Shown in pieces: positions 24,342-37,200 of a stretch of 64,000 nucleotides of DNA (its first letter is position 1; each line of letters begins with the position of its first letter). A model generated the notes under the pieces. That model ran no database searches. It was not told the DNA's origin and saw only the letters and a program-made list of their open reading frames with translations. Source of the DNA: Plumapathes pennacea (Eukaryota > Cnidaria > Anthozoa > Antipatharia > Myriopathidae); the NCBI GenBank assembly GCA_964036295.1, contig OZ038469.1, positions 9,440,067 through 9,504,066 of the forward strand. The letters are read 5' to 3'. A program made the translations under genes and the position numbers.

Positions 24342-25243
24342 AATGAACCCAAAGCAAAAAAAAGTGAAACACCATTGCTGCCTTTGCTGCTGCTACACAG
24401 TAGTTGCTATACTATTAAATGTTAGAGTTTTTCGCTCTCACATTCATTTTCACACCGATACAGGCTTGCTTACTTCAACCTAGGCAACCCTTGTCTCGTG
24501 TCAGGTCTACTGAATGTTATCCGATGTTACTCATGGTTTTGTTAATCCATCCTGTTACAATTGGGCTTTATTCCCAAGGCAGCGTCATCTCACAAAACCT
24601 CAGATATAGTCAGAAACGTTATGAGTAAAGTCAGCGTTCCACACGGAAAATTGTACGCCCGAATGATTCCTAACTACTGGTCCGTTCTTCTGTTCTAACA
24701 GTTACTCAATCGTATAGGAATATCCAAACGGAATTTCAAGTGGTTATACGTATCCTTTTGCGTTACCACTATGGATGTTTTCATAACGTAAAGATGTAGT
24801 TAACGTTATTGGATTTTGATAATTGGGTAAATATATATGTTCAACGTAGAAAAAAAAAACTAGCCAGTCGGAGCTCAGAGGCAAAACTGTTACGATGCTC
24901 GCCATAATCCGAGCACAGAGACGAAGCCGCTAAGATGTAAAGAAAAGAATTCTTAGTTTTGAGTTCAAGCAGTGCACTTGCCGCTACTCAATAAAGAAAA
25001 TGGACGAAATCTTGTCTATCGTTCCGGAGAGATATTCTAGCAGTTCCGTCAGCCAGTTAACCAGGAGTCCCCTGGTTAAGGTCTGTTACAGCGCCTAGAA
25101 AGTGCTCCATAACACAGCGAAACACGAACATGGATAACGACAAGTATGTACACAGCAATAACTACTACCTACGACTAGAAAGCTGGTACAAAAAACTTAG
25201 AACGGAAACCTCTCAACAGATGCCAACAATTACCTGCACCTTA

Positions 25244-25276
<33 letters not shown>

Positions 25277-28200
25277 GATAGACGACATCAAACGCAACCG
25301 AAAATCAAAGCAGCGTCGCCGCTGAAAGGTCGCCCATTTCTTGTCAATCGATAGGTTTCGCCGGCACTTGCTAGCTCGGGTATACTTTTCTACTATTTAA
25401 TGAGGCAGAGACAAATTCGATAATTGTTTGCAAAAGTTAGTTTGGGATTGGCATTGCTATATAACAATGAAACAATTTTTTCGAATATTTTTCAAAAACG
25501 GCTGAAAACAGCAAATCAAAGCAGCAAGGCAGCTCTAAGTCGCGAATTTGTGAAAGTTACTTTTGCGGCTTAAGGTCGCATTTTATAATTTGCTCAATTT
25601 TTGGTATGTGGAAGTTCGGAACCGTTTCCACGGGCCTCCACTTTTGCTAAACTGAGTATTCGAACAAGTCTTAGTTTTAAAAACCCTTCATTTATAAGGC
25701 GGCAGAGGGTGAAAACTATATGTGGTGCTCGAAATGAGAGAATTTAGATTTATCTCCAAAACACTGCGGCAATCATTTAGTACTCTGAACCGTGACGGGA
25801 CTTCCCAAGCCGGCAAAGAAATCAAAGCAGCAAGACAGCTGTAAGCTCGCGAACTTGTAAAAAGTACTTTTGCGGGAGTGGGTATTTAATAGAACTGGCT
25901 CAAGGCCACATCGTAAAAATTGCTCAATTTTAGGTATGTGGAAGTTCGCATCCGTTTCCGCGGGCCTCCACTTTTGCTGAACCGTGTATTCGATTTAGTC
26001 TCAGTTTTGAAAACCCTCATTTACGAGGCGCAGAGGGTGAAAATTATAAAACTTAGACGCTCGAAATGGGAGAATTTAAAATTCTTCACCGAGTCCAAAT
26101 CTTTGAACCGGAAGGAGACCTTCCGGAGTCGCACTGAAAAAACTCTATCCGTGACTTCATTACTCATGTCATGCACAGCTTATGTTCAACATCTACATAT
26201 TCATCAGAGGCCATGATACTCCAGCCTGGGCTGCATTCAAGCTAAATACGTGCTTAAAGAAAACACGCCTTTCTTCTTTTGGCTGAGTTTCAAGTCTAAT
26301 AAGTTTAAATGAAATCTGATAACTTGTTGACATTACTTGCGGCTTTGGTCAAATTCATTTTCGAATTCTTCTTCTCTCAGTTCTCTACAGCATTTTTCAT
26401 TGTTGGCGAAAACTATGCGAAGCAAAGCAAATATAATCAAACGATAGAAATATTTCGACAAGCTGAAGTCGCTCGATCGCGATCAGGGCTGTCAGTGGTC
26501 ACGAGTCTTTCAACTTTGACTTACGCTTGTCAAACCGAGAATTTACCAAAACCTCTGTGATAATGGTTCTGAAGTGCAACAGATCTACTGGCAATTCAGG
26601 AATACAATGATAACAATCAAAATAGCTCCAGAAAACGTCTTCCCATCTCTTCGTTTCTTCATGCGTATTCGCTGATGCTCAAATTTCAAAGGCAATTGTT
26701 GACACAGCATGACGGACTGACTGACTGACGCAGTCTTAACTGCAATAAGGTGGGATGCTTAAAAATGCCACCGCAAAAACTACTTCGACGATCGCGTTCT
26801 CGATTTTGTTGCGTTTCGGTAGTATCGCTACTGCCCAAATTGGGAACAGAACGACTTCCATATTTGGAATCCATTGTTGACAGCACCGGGACACATTCCA
26901 ATTGACTGGATCGCATGAAGCTTCGCTTTTCAGCACTTCGTGCTGAACGCAAGCTTAAAAAAGGTCTATCCGTGACTTTTTCGACACCTCAATATTTATC
27001 AGAGACCATGATATTCCAGCCTGGGCTGCATCCAAACTAAATACGTGGGCAATAAAAACTATGCCTTTCTTCTTTTGGCTGAGTTTCAAGTTAAATAAAT
27101 TTTAGGGAAATCTGATACACTTAACTTGTTGACAACTGTGCCTGCGGCTTTGGTCAATCATATTCACTTTTGAATTCTTCTTCCAGTATCAAGTATCATG
27201 CACAGCTAGTATTTGACACCTACAAATTTATCAGGGCCATCATACACGTAGAGAAAACTGTGCCGTTCTTCTTTTGGCTGAGTTTCAAGTTCAAGGACAT
27301 GATTTGCGGTTTCGGTCACGCATTATTCTTCTTCCATTTGTGTACAGTTTTTAATGCTGTGGAATATGACAATTTGAACAAGTGACAGCGACGTTGTTTC
27401 TTTTTTCCAATATTCTTCGAAGTTTGCGTAAAAGAATATGCGACGGTTCTCTGGTCAGTCGCTTCTGAATATAAATCGACTTTATTTACCCTTACCACTC
27501 CGTTTAAATAGTAACGCGAGCGTTCGTCAAACATTTCAAGTTCACAAGCTGCTGTTGCACCCTCATTTAGCGGCTGGTTTTCGTTTAGAAACAACGAAAT
27601 GGCTGCACTTCATGGTAACAGTATAGCCATGCAGTTTGACCTATAATTTCAGTGACTTCAGCGTCCGCGCTCAACGGCGTTATATTTTCGTGCCTTAATA
27701 ATCACAATGTAATCTACATTCGCGGAAACTTTTAGGCTCAGTGACCAAGCAAACTTTGAATGCTTGACCACCAGAATGACGCCACGAGTTCCAGAAAAGC
27801 TCCCGCACAAAACCTATTTGGTGAACTGCTATTAATAATGGTAATAGGACTGAGTGGAGTCCGATTCGGTCTGTAATCATACGAGTGATTACGAAATCGG
27901 ACGACCGCGCTTCGCGGGAGTCTGATTTCGTAATCACGAGTATGATTACAGACCGACATCGGACGACACGAAGTCCTCTTACCAATTAATCATAAATATT
28001 ACAATTTCTGAGAATGAAATGATCATATAGCTTCAGCGTCTTCTCTTGTACTATACATAAAAACAAAGCATCAAGAAGTACTTCATCGCCGATCTATTTT
28101 AACACGCGCGTACACACGGTTCGGCGTTTGTAAACACGCCGCTTGTTCGTAGTTATCTAGCTCTCAGTTATATCAACTTAAAATACTTGAGAGAAAGAAG

Positions 28201-31200
28201 AAGCTAATTTACCCAATGATTTGAGTTGAATGCGGATTTTTGAAGTAAAAGTAAAAAATGTGTAAGTTCTGTACACTCAGTAAAAATCAGTAAACCCATC
28301 ACGAACTCACAAATTGAAAGACAGTTTATTTCGACTTTTCAGGTTTACATTTTTTAACATAACAGGTACTTTGAAACTCAGAATACTAGTTTATTTTTTT
28401 CACAGAAGTTTACTCCAAAGCATTCAAAGGAAATACTCAAGACTGAAAAAATCTGTATCTTAGCGGGTCGGCACAGCAATTACAAACTTACCGATTTCTT
28501 GACGGCTTAATTTTCTAGGAGCGTTTGTCCATCACAGTCCATCACAACAAAGTTAAGTTTCTTCCATGATTTTGAAATGAATTAACGACGTTCATTGACA
28601 TTGGCCGAGCCGTAAGTTTCGGAGTGTCTATAGCACAGCATGCTGGCGATGTCGTGAACTAAACAAACGCGCCCGACCGGCGAAAATTTCCTGTCTTCTT
28701 TCGTTACATAGTGACTGTTCACGTTCTTTGATTGACCACAAACTGTTCCTTGCATGTTAAGTTGTCCAAGAATTAACAAAATTCGCCTTTCGAGAAGCCA
28801 CAATTTGTGAGTTTAACTCACACCGGCAATCGAGTTTTCCACTGAAAATCAGTGTAACGCTGATTGGTGCATTTAAATTTCACTCTTGCTTATGATTGGT
28901 CAAGCCAACTGTCCGATTACAGAACAAAGAAGTATCCGATTACAGAACAATAGGTGTCCAATTAATGATTAATCGGGGGGGTTTATGAACCAATCACATT
29001 CGAGGAAATTGTAATATTTATGATTATAACGCGTAACACGATCATGCCCAAATTTGGAATTGACAAAATCCTTATTTGGAAGTTCATTGTTGACACGGAA
29101 GGCTGGAGGGACATCGTGACTCCTTTAAGCTCGCCCCACTTCGTGGGCGACCTTAAAAAAAATTAGACAAATCGAGAAGGCAACAGAACATCAAGTGAAC
29201 AATAACAAAACACAACGGAGTCACCTCGACCAACCATTTGACGACAAAACGGACTAATCGCATCAACGACCAGACACACATACCACCATCTGACGAAACC
29301 TCTTCATTTGAATCTGAAGACGACTTACGCTCAGGAAGTCGAAAAAATAAATAAAATAAAAATAAAGATCGTTTATTTAAAGTCGAAGCATTAGGGAGTG
29401 GTTGCCCATTCTCCCGAGCCAGAGGCTCATGTTTCAAATGTTCGACCGGTGGGATACCTGTAGAAAGGAGACAGGTTCACAAGGGAAAAACCGTTGGAAT
29501 TGCCTCCTCGGATGAAAAACCTTCTTACTACTGCCGGCGGTGGGAATTGAACCCACGACCTCCTGGCTTGGAGCTTCATTACGGATTCAGGTGCACCACC
29601 CCCAAACCGCTCGGCCACCAAGTCAGTACAACCGAACGACCGAATGAAACGTCATTCAACAACAGTGTTCTTGGAAACTACTATAACCCGGACGAATCAC
29701 AACCAACGTAATGTACACAAACCTACCGTCATTGTATATGTGCCCCATAAGCTGTGCAGCGCTCACGTGTTCAAGTTCATCGTCGTCATCTTCCACATCA
29801 TCCTCGGGGTGATCACCATCGTGAATGTTCGACTCCTCGTCTTTCTCGTACTCAACTGGACCACTCTCAATTACAACTTCGTCTTCTTCCTGAAACGGTG
29901 AAATAATTACGTATAGTTCTACTTAGTATCGACACTGAGACACATCCGTAAGGATTTAAAGATAAAGATAAGTCGACAAAATGGCGTCTTCTTCCTACCT
30001 TACGTTTCTTGGGCAAGTTCGATAATGGTGCAGCAGAAATAGCAGATTCCCTGAGGGTTATAAACCGGGTAAGGGTCAACAAAAACATGTTAGAGCATAT
30101 GAATGGAACGCGACAACAACACATGAAACATATAGCCGGGCTGTGTACTACGAAAATGATGACCACACTTATATGCATGCAAAATCCTAAAACTACATAG
30201 GTCCACGGATGGTGACAAAATGATATAAAACAGAAAAGGGCCGAAGTGCTGGAACGACAGACAGACACAGATCAGCGAGGCGCAGGAAACGAAGGAAAAA
30301 GCAAATGCTTCTAATTTTAGATTTTGATCCGTATATTATCCTACCTTTCTTATTAGATTAGATTAGATAGATTTTGTTCTTTACATTGTGTTTCAATTTT
30401 TTATTCTTATCATATCTGTATATAATCTTACCTTTTCTCATTAAATTAGATTAGATAGATTTTGTACTTCACATAGTATTTTAATTTTTTAATCCTATCA
30501 TTACTACTTAAGAGTGTCCCCAATTAGCTACATTAAGCTAAATACATTGGCACTTGAATAAAGTTATTATTACTATTAAATGCAAAACTAATACCAATAG
30601 CAACCAGATCAGAACAAAGGACAAGGAAAAAGTAAAAGGAACAAAAAGAGAACGAACTTGTATATGAAGGAGAGGGCAGATGCAAGAGCAAAGGACTTTA
30701 AAAGAATGACGTAAACGACTTTTGCTGTTCTAAATATCTTTTTAACCTCTCCATTGCAACCAAAGGCGTACATGAAACCTAAAGGTGTGAGCATTTAAGT
30801 GAAAGCTCTCAATAGACGATCCCTTCACGGTATTGAATGCATGATGTGTAATCAGGGCAAGAACAGAGAAACATGGCGGCGACTTATGCGAGAAGTCTCG
30901 GTTTAATAGCGAAATCGCTCACATTCTAGAACCACTGAAAGCTTGCAAATGACAATTTGGAGTGCTCCGAAGTTCCACCGATCAGAAAAGCAAATGTACA
31001 TGCAGTTTATTTGCCCTGATTACCCGTCGTGCATTCAAATTCGTGAATGGGTCTATCAGTACATCATAATAGCAGCCTCCACGTTGTTGGTGAATGGAGT
31101 AATTTTAAATATCAAATTTGCAATGTTAAATTTAATTCAGACGGAAAAGCTTGGTAGCGCGAAAAGGTTATGGGGATTGTACTGAGTAGACGCAGGCAGC

Positions 31201-34200
31201 AGTGCGAAACCTTTCTCTTGAAAATGAGTTTGATTTACATGTAAATGAATGACTTGTGAAAGTAAAGCTAATAACACAGGTTTCGAACTGGGCCTCGTTT
31301 TGAATTAGAAGAAACATGCAGCTCAGAAATGGCCTATTCATATTAATGTGCTTTTGTGCTTTTTGTGAATTCATATTAATGTGCTTTTTGTGAATGATTT
31401 TCTCACATCAGTCAGGGTGCACCGCTTTAAAACAAACCATATAAAACCAGAGTCTAACGAAATGGCTACCATACCTCTTTCTGCCTCCCTTTCTTGTCGG
31501 TACTCGTGGAACTAAAAACTCGTGATCTGCTTTGCTCTCCATCACTGGAGTAACGGGTTTTGAAACAAATTCGGCGGGTTTTGGCATTCCACTAGTCTCT
31601 AGACCTCTGAGCACTTCGTAGTTGATCTTGCTCGAGATTTTCTTCTCTACTAACATTTTCTCAATAGCTTCACCAGCAGTGCTTGCTGGAACATTCTGTT
31701 TCTTCTTGTACGGCTTTCGTTTCTGCGGTTAAGGTTGGAAAAGTATGCCTCAAATGTGCCCAAAAGCGGTTTCGAACAATGCACATAAACAGAGGTCACT
31801 GGTCAAACTGGATCTAAATCCTAGCAAATTATAGGCAACGGCTATTTGCAGATTTATATTCAAAATATTTCCAAAGAATTGTGTTCCTAAACCATAGAAA
31901 GATTTCCGAAATATGGACTTGCACAAAACTATGGATATTAAACTGTCTTCCAAACATTTTCCAAATTATGTTCATCTTATTTTTGTACTTCTATGGAAAA
32001 GGTCTGGGAAAGCTCACAACTAAGTAAGACATGCAGATAGCAAACACATGTATTTCAACCAACAAACTAACAGACATGCCAGCAAACGGGAAAAAAAAAA
32101 AAAATAAGAAAAAGTCTTCTGATCCGGACTCGACTGAAGCTGCCTTCTGCTTAGTACACGTAAGTACCTGAGTTAGGTAACTGCTCTGACTACTGAACAC
32201 TACATGACTGATTACTATACTGTTACCTCCTACAGCCGTAAAGTCGGTGAAACAACACAAGTTACTGAAGAGCCAACCTTTTTTGGTTCTTTGTTTGCTC
32301 CTTCTTCGCGTTCTTTCGCCTCTCTCGCTTCCTTTTCTGTAAATAAGGTGGAAACTTAGAACGCAATGTATTCACCCAATTTATAGCTTATGATGACGTT
32401 AAAATGTTGAACTATATTGAGGTCTTCACTGTAGTACATACACTCGGATTCTTGTTTTGCAATTTTCCACTGAAAACTGTACAATTTCCTAGTCAAAACG
32501 CAATATATTGCCTCATCCAGGTAAAGAGAAAAATACGCACAATAATAAAGGGGGCCTCTCAAGCTCCGCAGTCCTGTGCGTCGAGATCCTCGATGCTCGG
32601 TTTTCAAGGCCCTCGTCAATCGAAAGGAATTGACAATCGGCTATTTCCATCCCTCTCGTTTGAGAAGATTAGTTTCGTATAGAGTCTGTTTTCTATTTTG
32701 ATCAATTTATTTGGTTTAGACTTCGTTTTGGGAACCTAAAACATTCAGTCTTTGATTTCTATACATTTCCCGTGAACAAAAAAACCTTGGAATGGATTAG
32801 AGCGCTCATAAAAATGCAATAGCAAGGAATAAAACTGAGACAGGAAACGCAACACTAATACGGACGAGAGTACGTGGCACAAACCTTTGAGCATTTCAAG
32901 ATAATCCTTATTTTCTTCCATCCACAACTTTGTTTTGATCTCCACTTCATTATCTGTCAATAGACACTGAAAACAAACAAGACACAAAGTTCATGAGCTA
33001 TTCAAAAACTTCATAAAGCTTATTGGTCTATACATCGATTTAACTGGGAGGGGGCTCTCCCCTTGTACGCCACTACGCAGGCGATGCTTCATCCGGTGAT
33101 TCAGTGAGTGCCCGGCATGAAGGGGCTAGGTGGCTCTCGCCTCTGTTTCAAAACGAGGTTAAGGTGATTCCCTAGTTTTGCACTGCGCATCCTTAGTGCG
33201 CATAACACTTTTGAAATGGTGGACTTTAAGAACCACCGAAATTTCAAGATCGAAAGTTTTTTATACTCTTTACGCAAATAAGTTTTATATTTCGTCGTTC
33301 CTTGTGAGAGCAGCCACCTTGAAAGTTAAAACTCGTCCAAGTCTCCTCTCGGAAAGACGTATTTTGAAGTGAATATTCGCCCTTTCCTGACAAATGCGCA
33401 AAAACGAGCACGGTGACCCCCAATTTTCATTCCATAATTTTAATAAGAACAGTGTCCCCAGTAAAACAGGAAAAAATAGGCAGAAATCTATGGGCAGATT
33501 TTACGCAGTTGAAAGAAATGCTACGGATCGGGTCACTTTCGGTTCAAGACAGCACATCAACTTCCCACCAATTTTTGGTGTTAAAATAAATTTGGAGCTA
33601 TTCTCATATATTTTTCTGTGACATAGGTGAAAAATCAATAAAATAAAGTTGAGGGTTTGGTGCTATGTCAGACTTCATTAAAAATCATTGACCTTATTTC
33701 CCAGTATCGGGGTGCGCGCAACAGACACTAGAACACCATATTCGTCACTTGTGCCGTAAAACGAGGACGGTGACCCCCTGTTTTTATTGCATCATTGTGA
33801 CCCACTTGAGTTGTGTTGTACAATTGTGCCAAGTTTCATTACAAATCTATGACAGATCCTTTTTTTAGGGAATCACCTTAAGTGCGAAAAACAATATAGT
33901 TTTACGCGCACGTCCATCTTCACGCAAATCAGATTCATTTTCAAAAAGAAAGGTTTCGACCACTGAGCCACGTTTTAAAAGAGAAGCAGCAAGCATCTCG
34001 GAAATAGCCTTTTCTTCAAACGCTAGATAGGACTCCTGCATAGGAGATGCTTGTGTCGCAGGCCTACCTTGTCAAGTTCATCGTCATCGAGTCCAGTCAA
34101 ATCCAACTCTTCATTAGTATCTTTGTCCGTCCATTCTTCTGAATTTCTTTCTTCTTCTACAAATGAGTCTAAAATCAATGCAGTGAATGAATCATGTGAA

Positions 34201-37200
34201 ATGTTGCGCCTATTCCTATTTGGTGGTTTGCATGTGACGCCAACTGGTACGTTGATATATTCAAATACTTTATGAATCAAACCTCCATGTACATTTCTGG
34301 GTCGATACAACGCTTTTACAGGAGTTACGGGCAACAAGCCGTGCTCCAAGCTTTCAACTAACTAAACTCAACGCATTGTGTACGATGATGCACGATTTTG
34401 TAATTTTAGCTGTGTCTTGAGTAAACACGTATGGTATGGTACGTATGGTATGGTTGTGTCTGATATGGGGAATTATAAAGTTTTGTTCTTTAAAACATTG
34501 AAAAGTGACACTACCAAAGACGAAACGTATCACATTTAAATAAACTGAGTAGCAGATCAGCTTCAGTTCGTGCTGCAAGCTACAGGTCGCCATGTTGGTG
34601 TCCTAAAGCGGGTCATTGGACAGGTTTGACAGGTTTGATATTTTCAGAGGAAATCTGTACCACTATGATATCAGTGCGCATGCAGAGAGCGTTTAATATA
34701 TATACACGTTTCAAACTATTGCGTACTCCTATAGCCACAACAATACCAACAGCAAAAAACATCAAAGATACATAATCTAACAAACACAAGCCAAACCAAA
34801 GAACCAAACAAAATAATAACACTAGAGTAAACTAAGGCTGGTTCACAAGATAAAGAAAGCGCAAATGCATTTGATTCACAAATGTTATCGTGTCAATTAA
34901 CCGGTCGCTTGCGCTTGCTTTAGTCGTGTGAACCAGTCTTAACCAACAGACGGGAAAACAAGACTGTAGTCGACATACCAGCATTTCCTTCTTTAGTACG
35001 TGCTCCCTCCACTTGCTCCATGATACTTTTGATATCTTGTTTTATGACAAGAGCATCATCTTCTATCGTCATTGGAACGGCTTTTAAAGAAGATTCACTA
35101 ATTCCTGTTGTTGGTAGTTGTACGTTTGCAGGTATTTCGCTATTCGCTGTTGTTGATGTTTGTAGCAAATTCTCAATTTCTTCTTGGAACTTCTCTAATT
35201 CTCCTGCTATTTCTGGATTATTGAGGTCACCGCTTTGCTGCTTGACTCGTTTTTTGGCTTGCGTAAACGACGGGGGGTCTTGCTCTTCCTCTAAATCAAT
35301 TTTCTGAAACTCGTCAATCGTAAGCAGGCTGGATGGAGTGTCCTTAAACTCGCCTAACCTCTTTCTGATGGTTGTGTCACTAATCCGTACGACTTTTACC
35401 ACCTCACGGACGGTTCGGTTGAAGCTGTGCAAGCGTGCGGCGACAAGAATGGCTATAGAATCGGAACAACAAACAATTTTATGAGCCTTTAAAGACATAC
35501 CTTATCTTTTAATTTCCCTTCTCCGGCTTTAGTCTGCTCTGCAGGCGTCCTTTAGTGACCGTGCAAAAAGTCGATGACTAGCACGGTCAAAAAAAAGTCA
35601 CGCCTACCACGTAAGCTACAGAAATTTGTGAGAAAAGAACTATTTGCAGAAATTTGCACGAGAACCGTAAAACGTTAATAGGAAAAGAGAGGGAGATTGA
35701 GTGAAATTGCCAGTTTTTCCTTGCCCCGGGGGCGGGGAATTTGTATCCACGCATGAAAGGTCCCCGGGGTCGGCCCGGGGGAGAGATGGTAACAGCTGGA
35801 ATTGATCGATGCATAAAACAATGATGACGTGACAGAAACTACAAAAACAGCAGAATAATCAAACCAAACAGCAACATAATGACAACAACAACAACAACAA
35901 AAACAACAACAACACCAGGTGACAAGAGCTAGACTTCAAAATGTGACGACTAGTGCAGCAAACCTTACCAGCTCCACAGAGCCCTGATGGCCGCCTGCCA
36001 TGGTGAATCCAGTCTCTCTTCATTCTGGACACAAGTCTCAATGCTGTCATGGCAACGTCATGTTCCTTGTCCCCAAATTCCAGTTTGTGGGCAAAACGAT
36101 GAATATAAAGACAAGGGTCTGCAATGCAAGAATGTTAAATCATTACACTGTACATTATCATGTTGCATACAATACACACATTATGTGTAGGATGCGTATT
36201 ATGAGATGGCCAGTAATCTCAATAAAAAATTCTGTGGGCAACAGACTCTGTGACCATAAAGAAGACACTTATCACTTCACCCGACCCCACATTTTTTAAC
36301 ATTTTGACATTATTTTGAATTAATTATGAATTGAATTCAAATTATAATTAATAACTGATGCCTAACTTTGAACTGAACAACACTATGTAATCAGCGTGGC
36401 ACATGACACCACCATTTACCATGTAAGTTAATTAACAGAATGCCATGTGCGATACATACTTTGTCACTGCAATGACAAGAACTACACTTCAAACCTAGTG
36501 CTGGAAGATTGATGTACAGTTCTTGAGCCAACTTCATGTATGCTCTTCCAAGGGTAAACACATCAATCTAATGAAATAATTAAAATGAACAAAAAGAGGT
36601 GTAAACCATCAAACTTTAGAACCTATAACTTATACAAAGGACATGCAATGCATGTTTACTCTTTTACTAGCAGTGCTTGATAAAGTTGTTGTTATTGTTG
36701 TTCTTGAGGATGTTATAAAATATAATTTAGCACACATGTCACTGTTTATAAACTTGAGAAAAAACTGTTAGTACTGTATTTTAGTCTCTTTTACCAACAA
36801 AGATTTAAGAAATCCATAACGCGTCACCATGTAACATAGCCTCATCTAAACAAGCGGGAAGTTGGGAGAACACGAGAGTATAGCGTAAGGAAACCACGAG
36901 GCCGCTGAGTGGTTTCCGATGCTACTCGAGTGTTCTCCCAACTTCCCAAGTGTTTAGATGAGGCTATATTACACGGGAACACGTTATATATTTCTTTTAT
37001 AAAATAATTAGTCAAGTAAAAACATCGCGTATCGCGTCAGCGTGTAATATACTCTCATCTAACATGGTTATGTATCAAAGTTATTTTATAATATAGTATA
37101 AATCTGCCTCCCTCCAATAGAGTTTGATTATGGTTGCAACATTAAATCAGATGCATCTAGATGAATAAGTTGAGAGGATATAGAAACAATGTATAACACA

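Noticed and set aside
29153..29437. Acidic minus-strand frame ([14 protein letters not shown]) as an additional BRF1 exon
   Set aside because: Splice phase from the preceding exon fits the final exon at 24129 directly, and no equivalent segment is expected in BRF1.
29519..29621. Possible Leu/Ser tRNA gene on the minus strand
   Set aside because: Boxes present but stems are poor and a non-tRNA tail follows; treated as a SINE.
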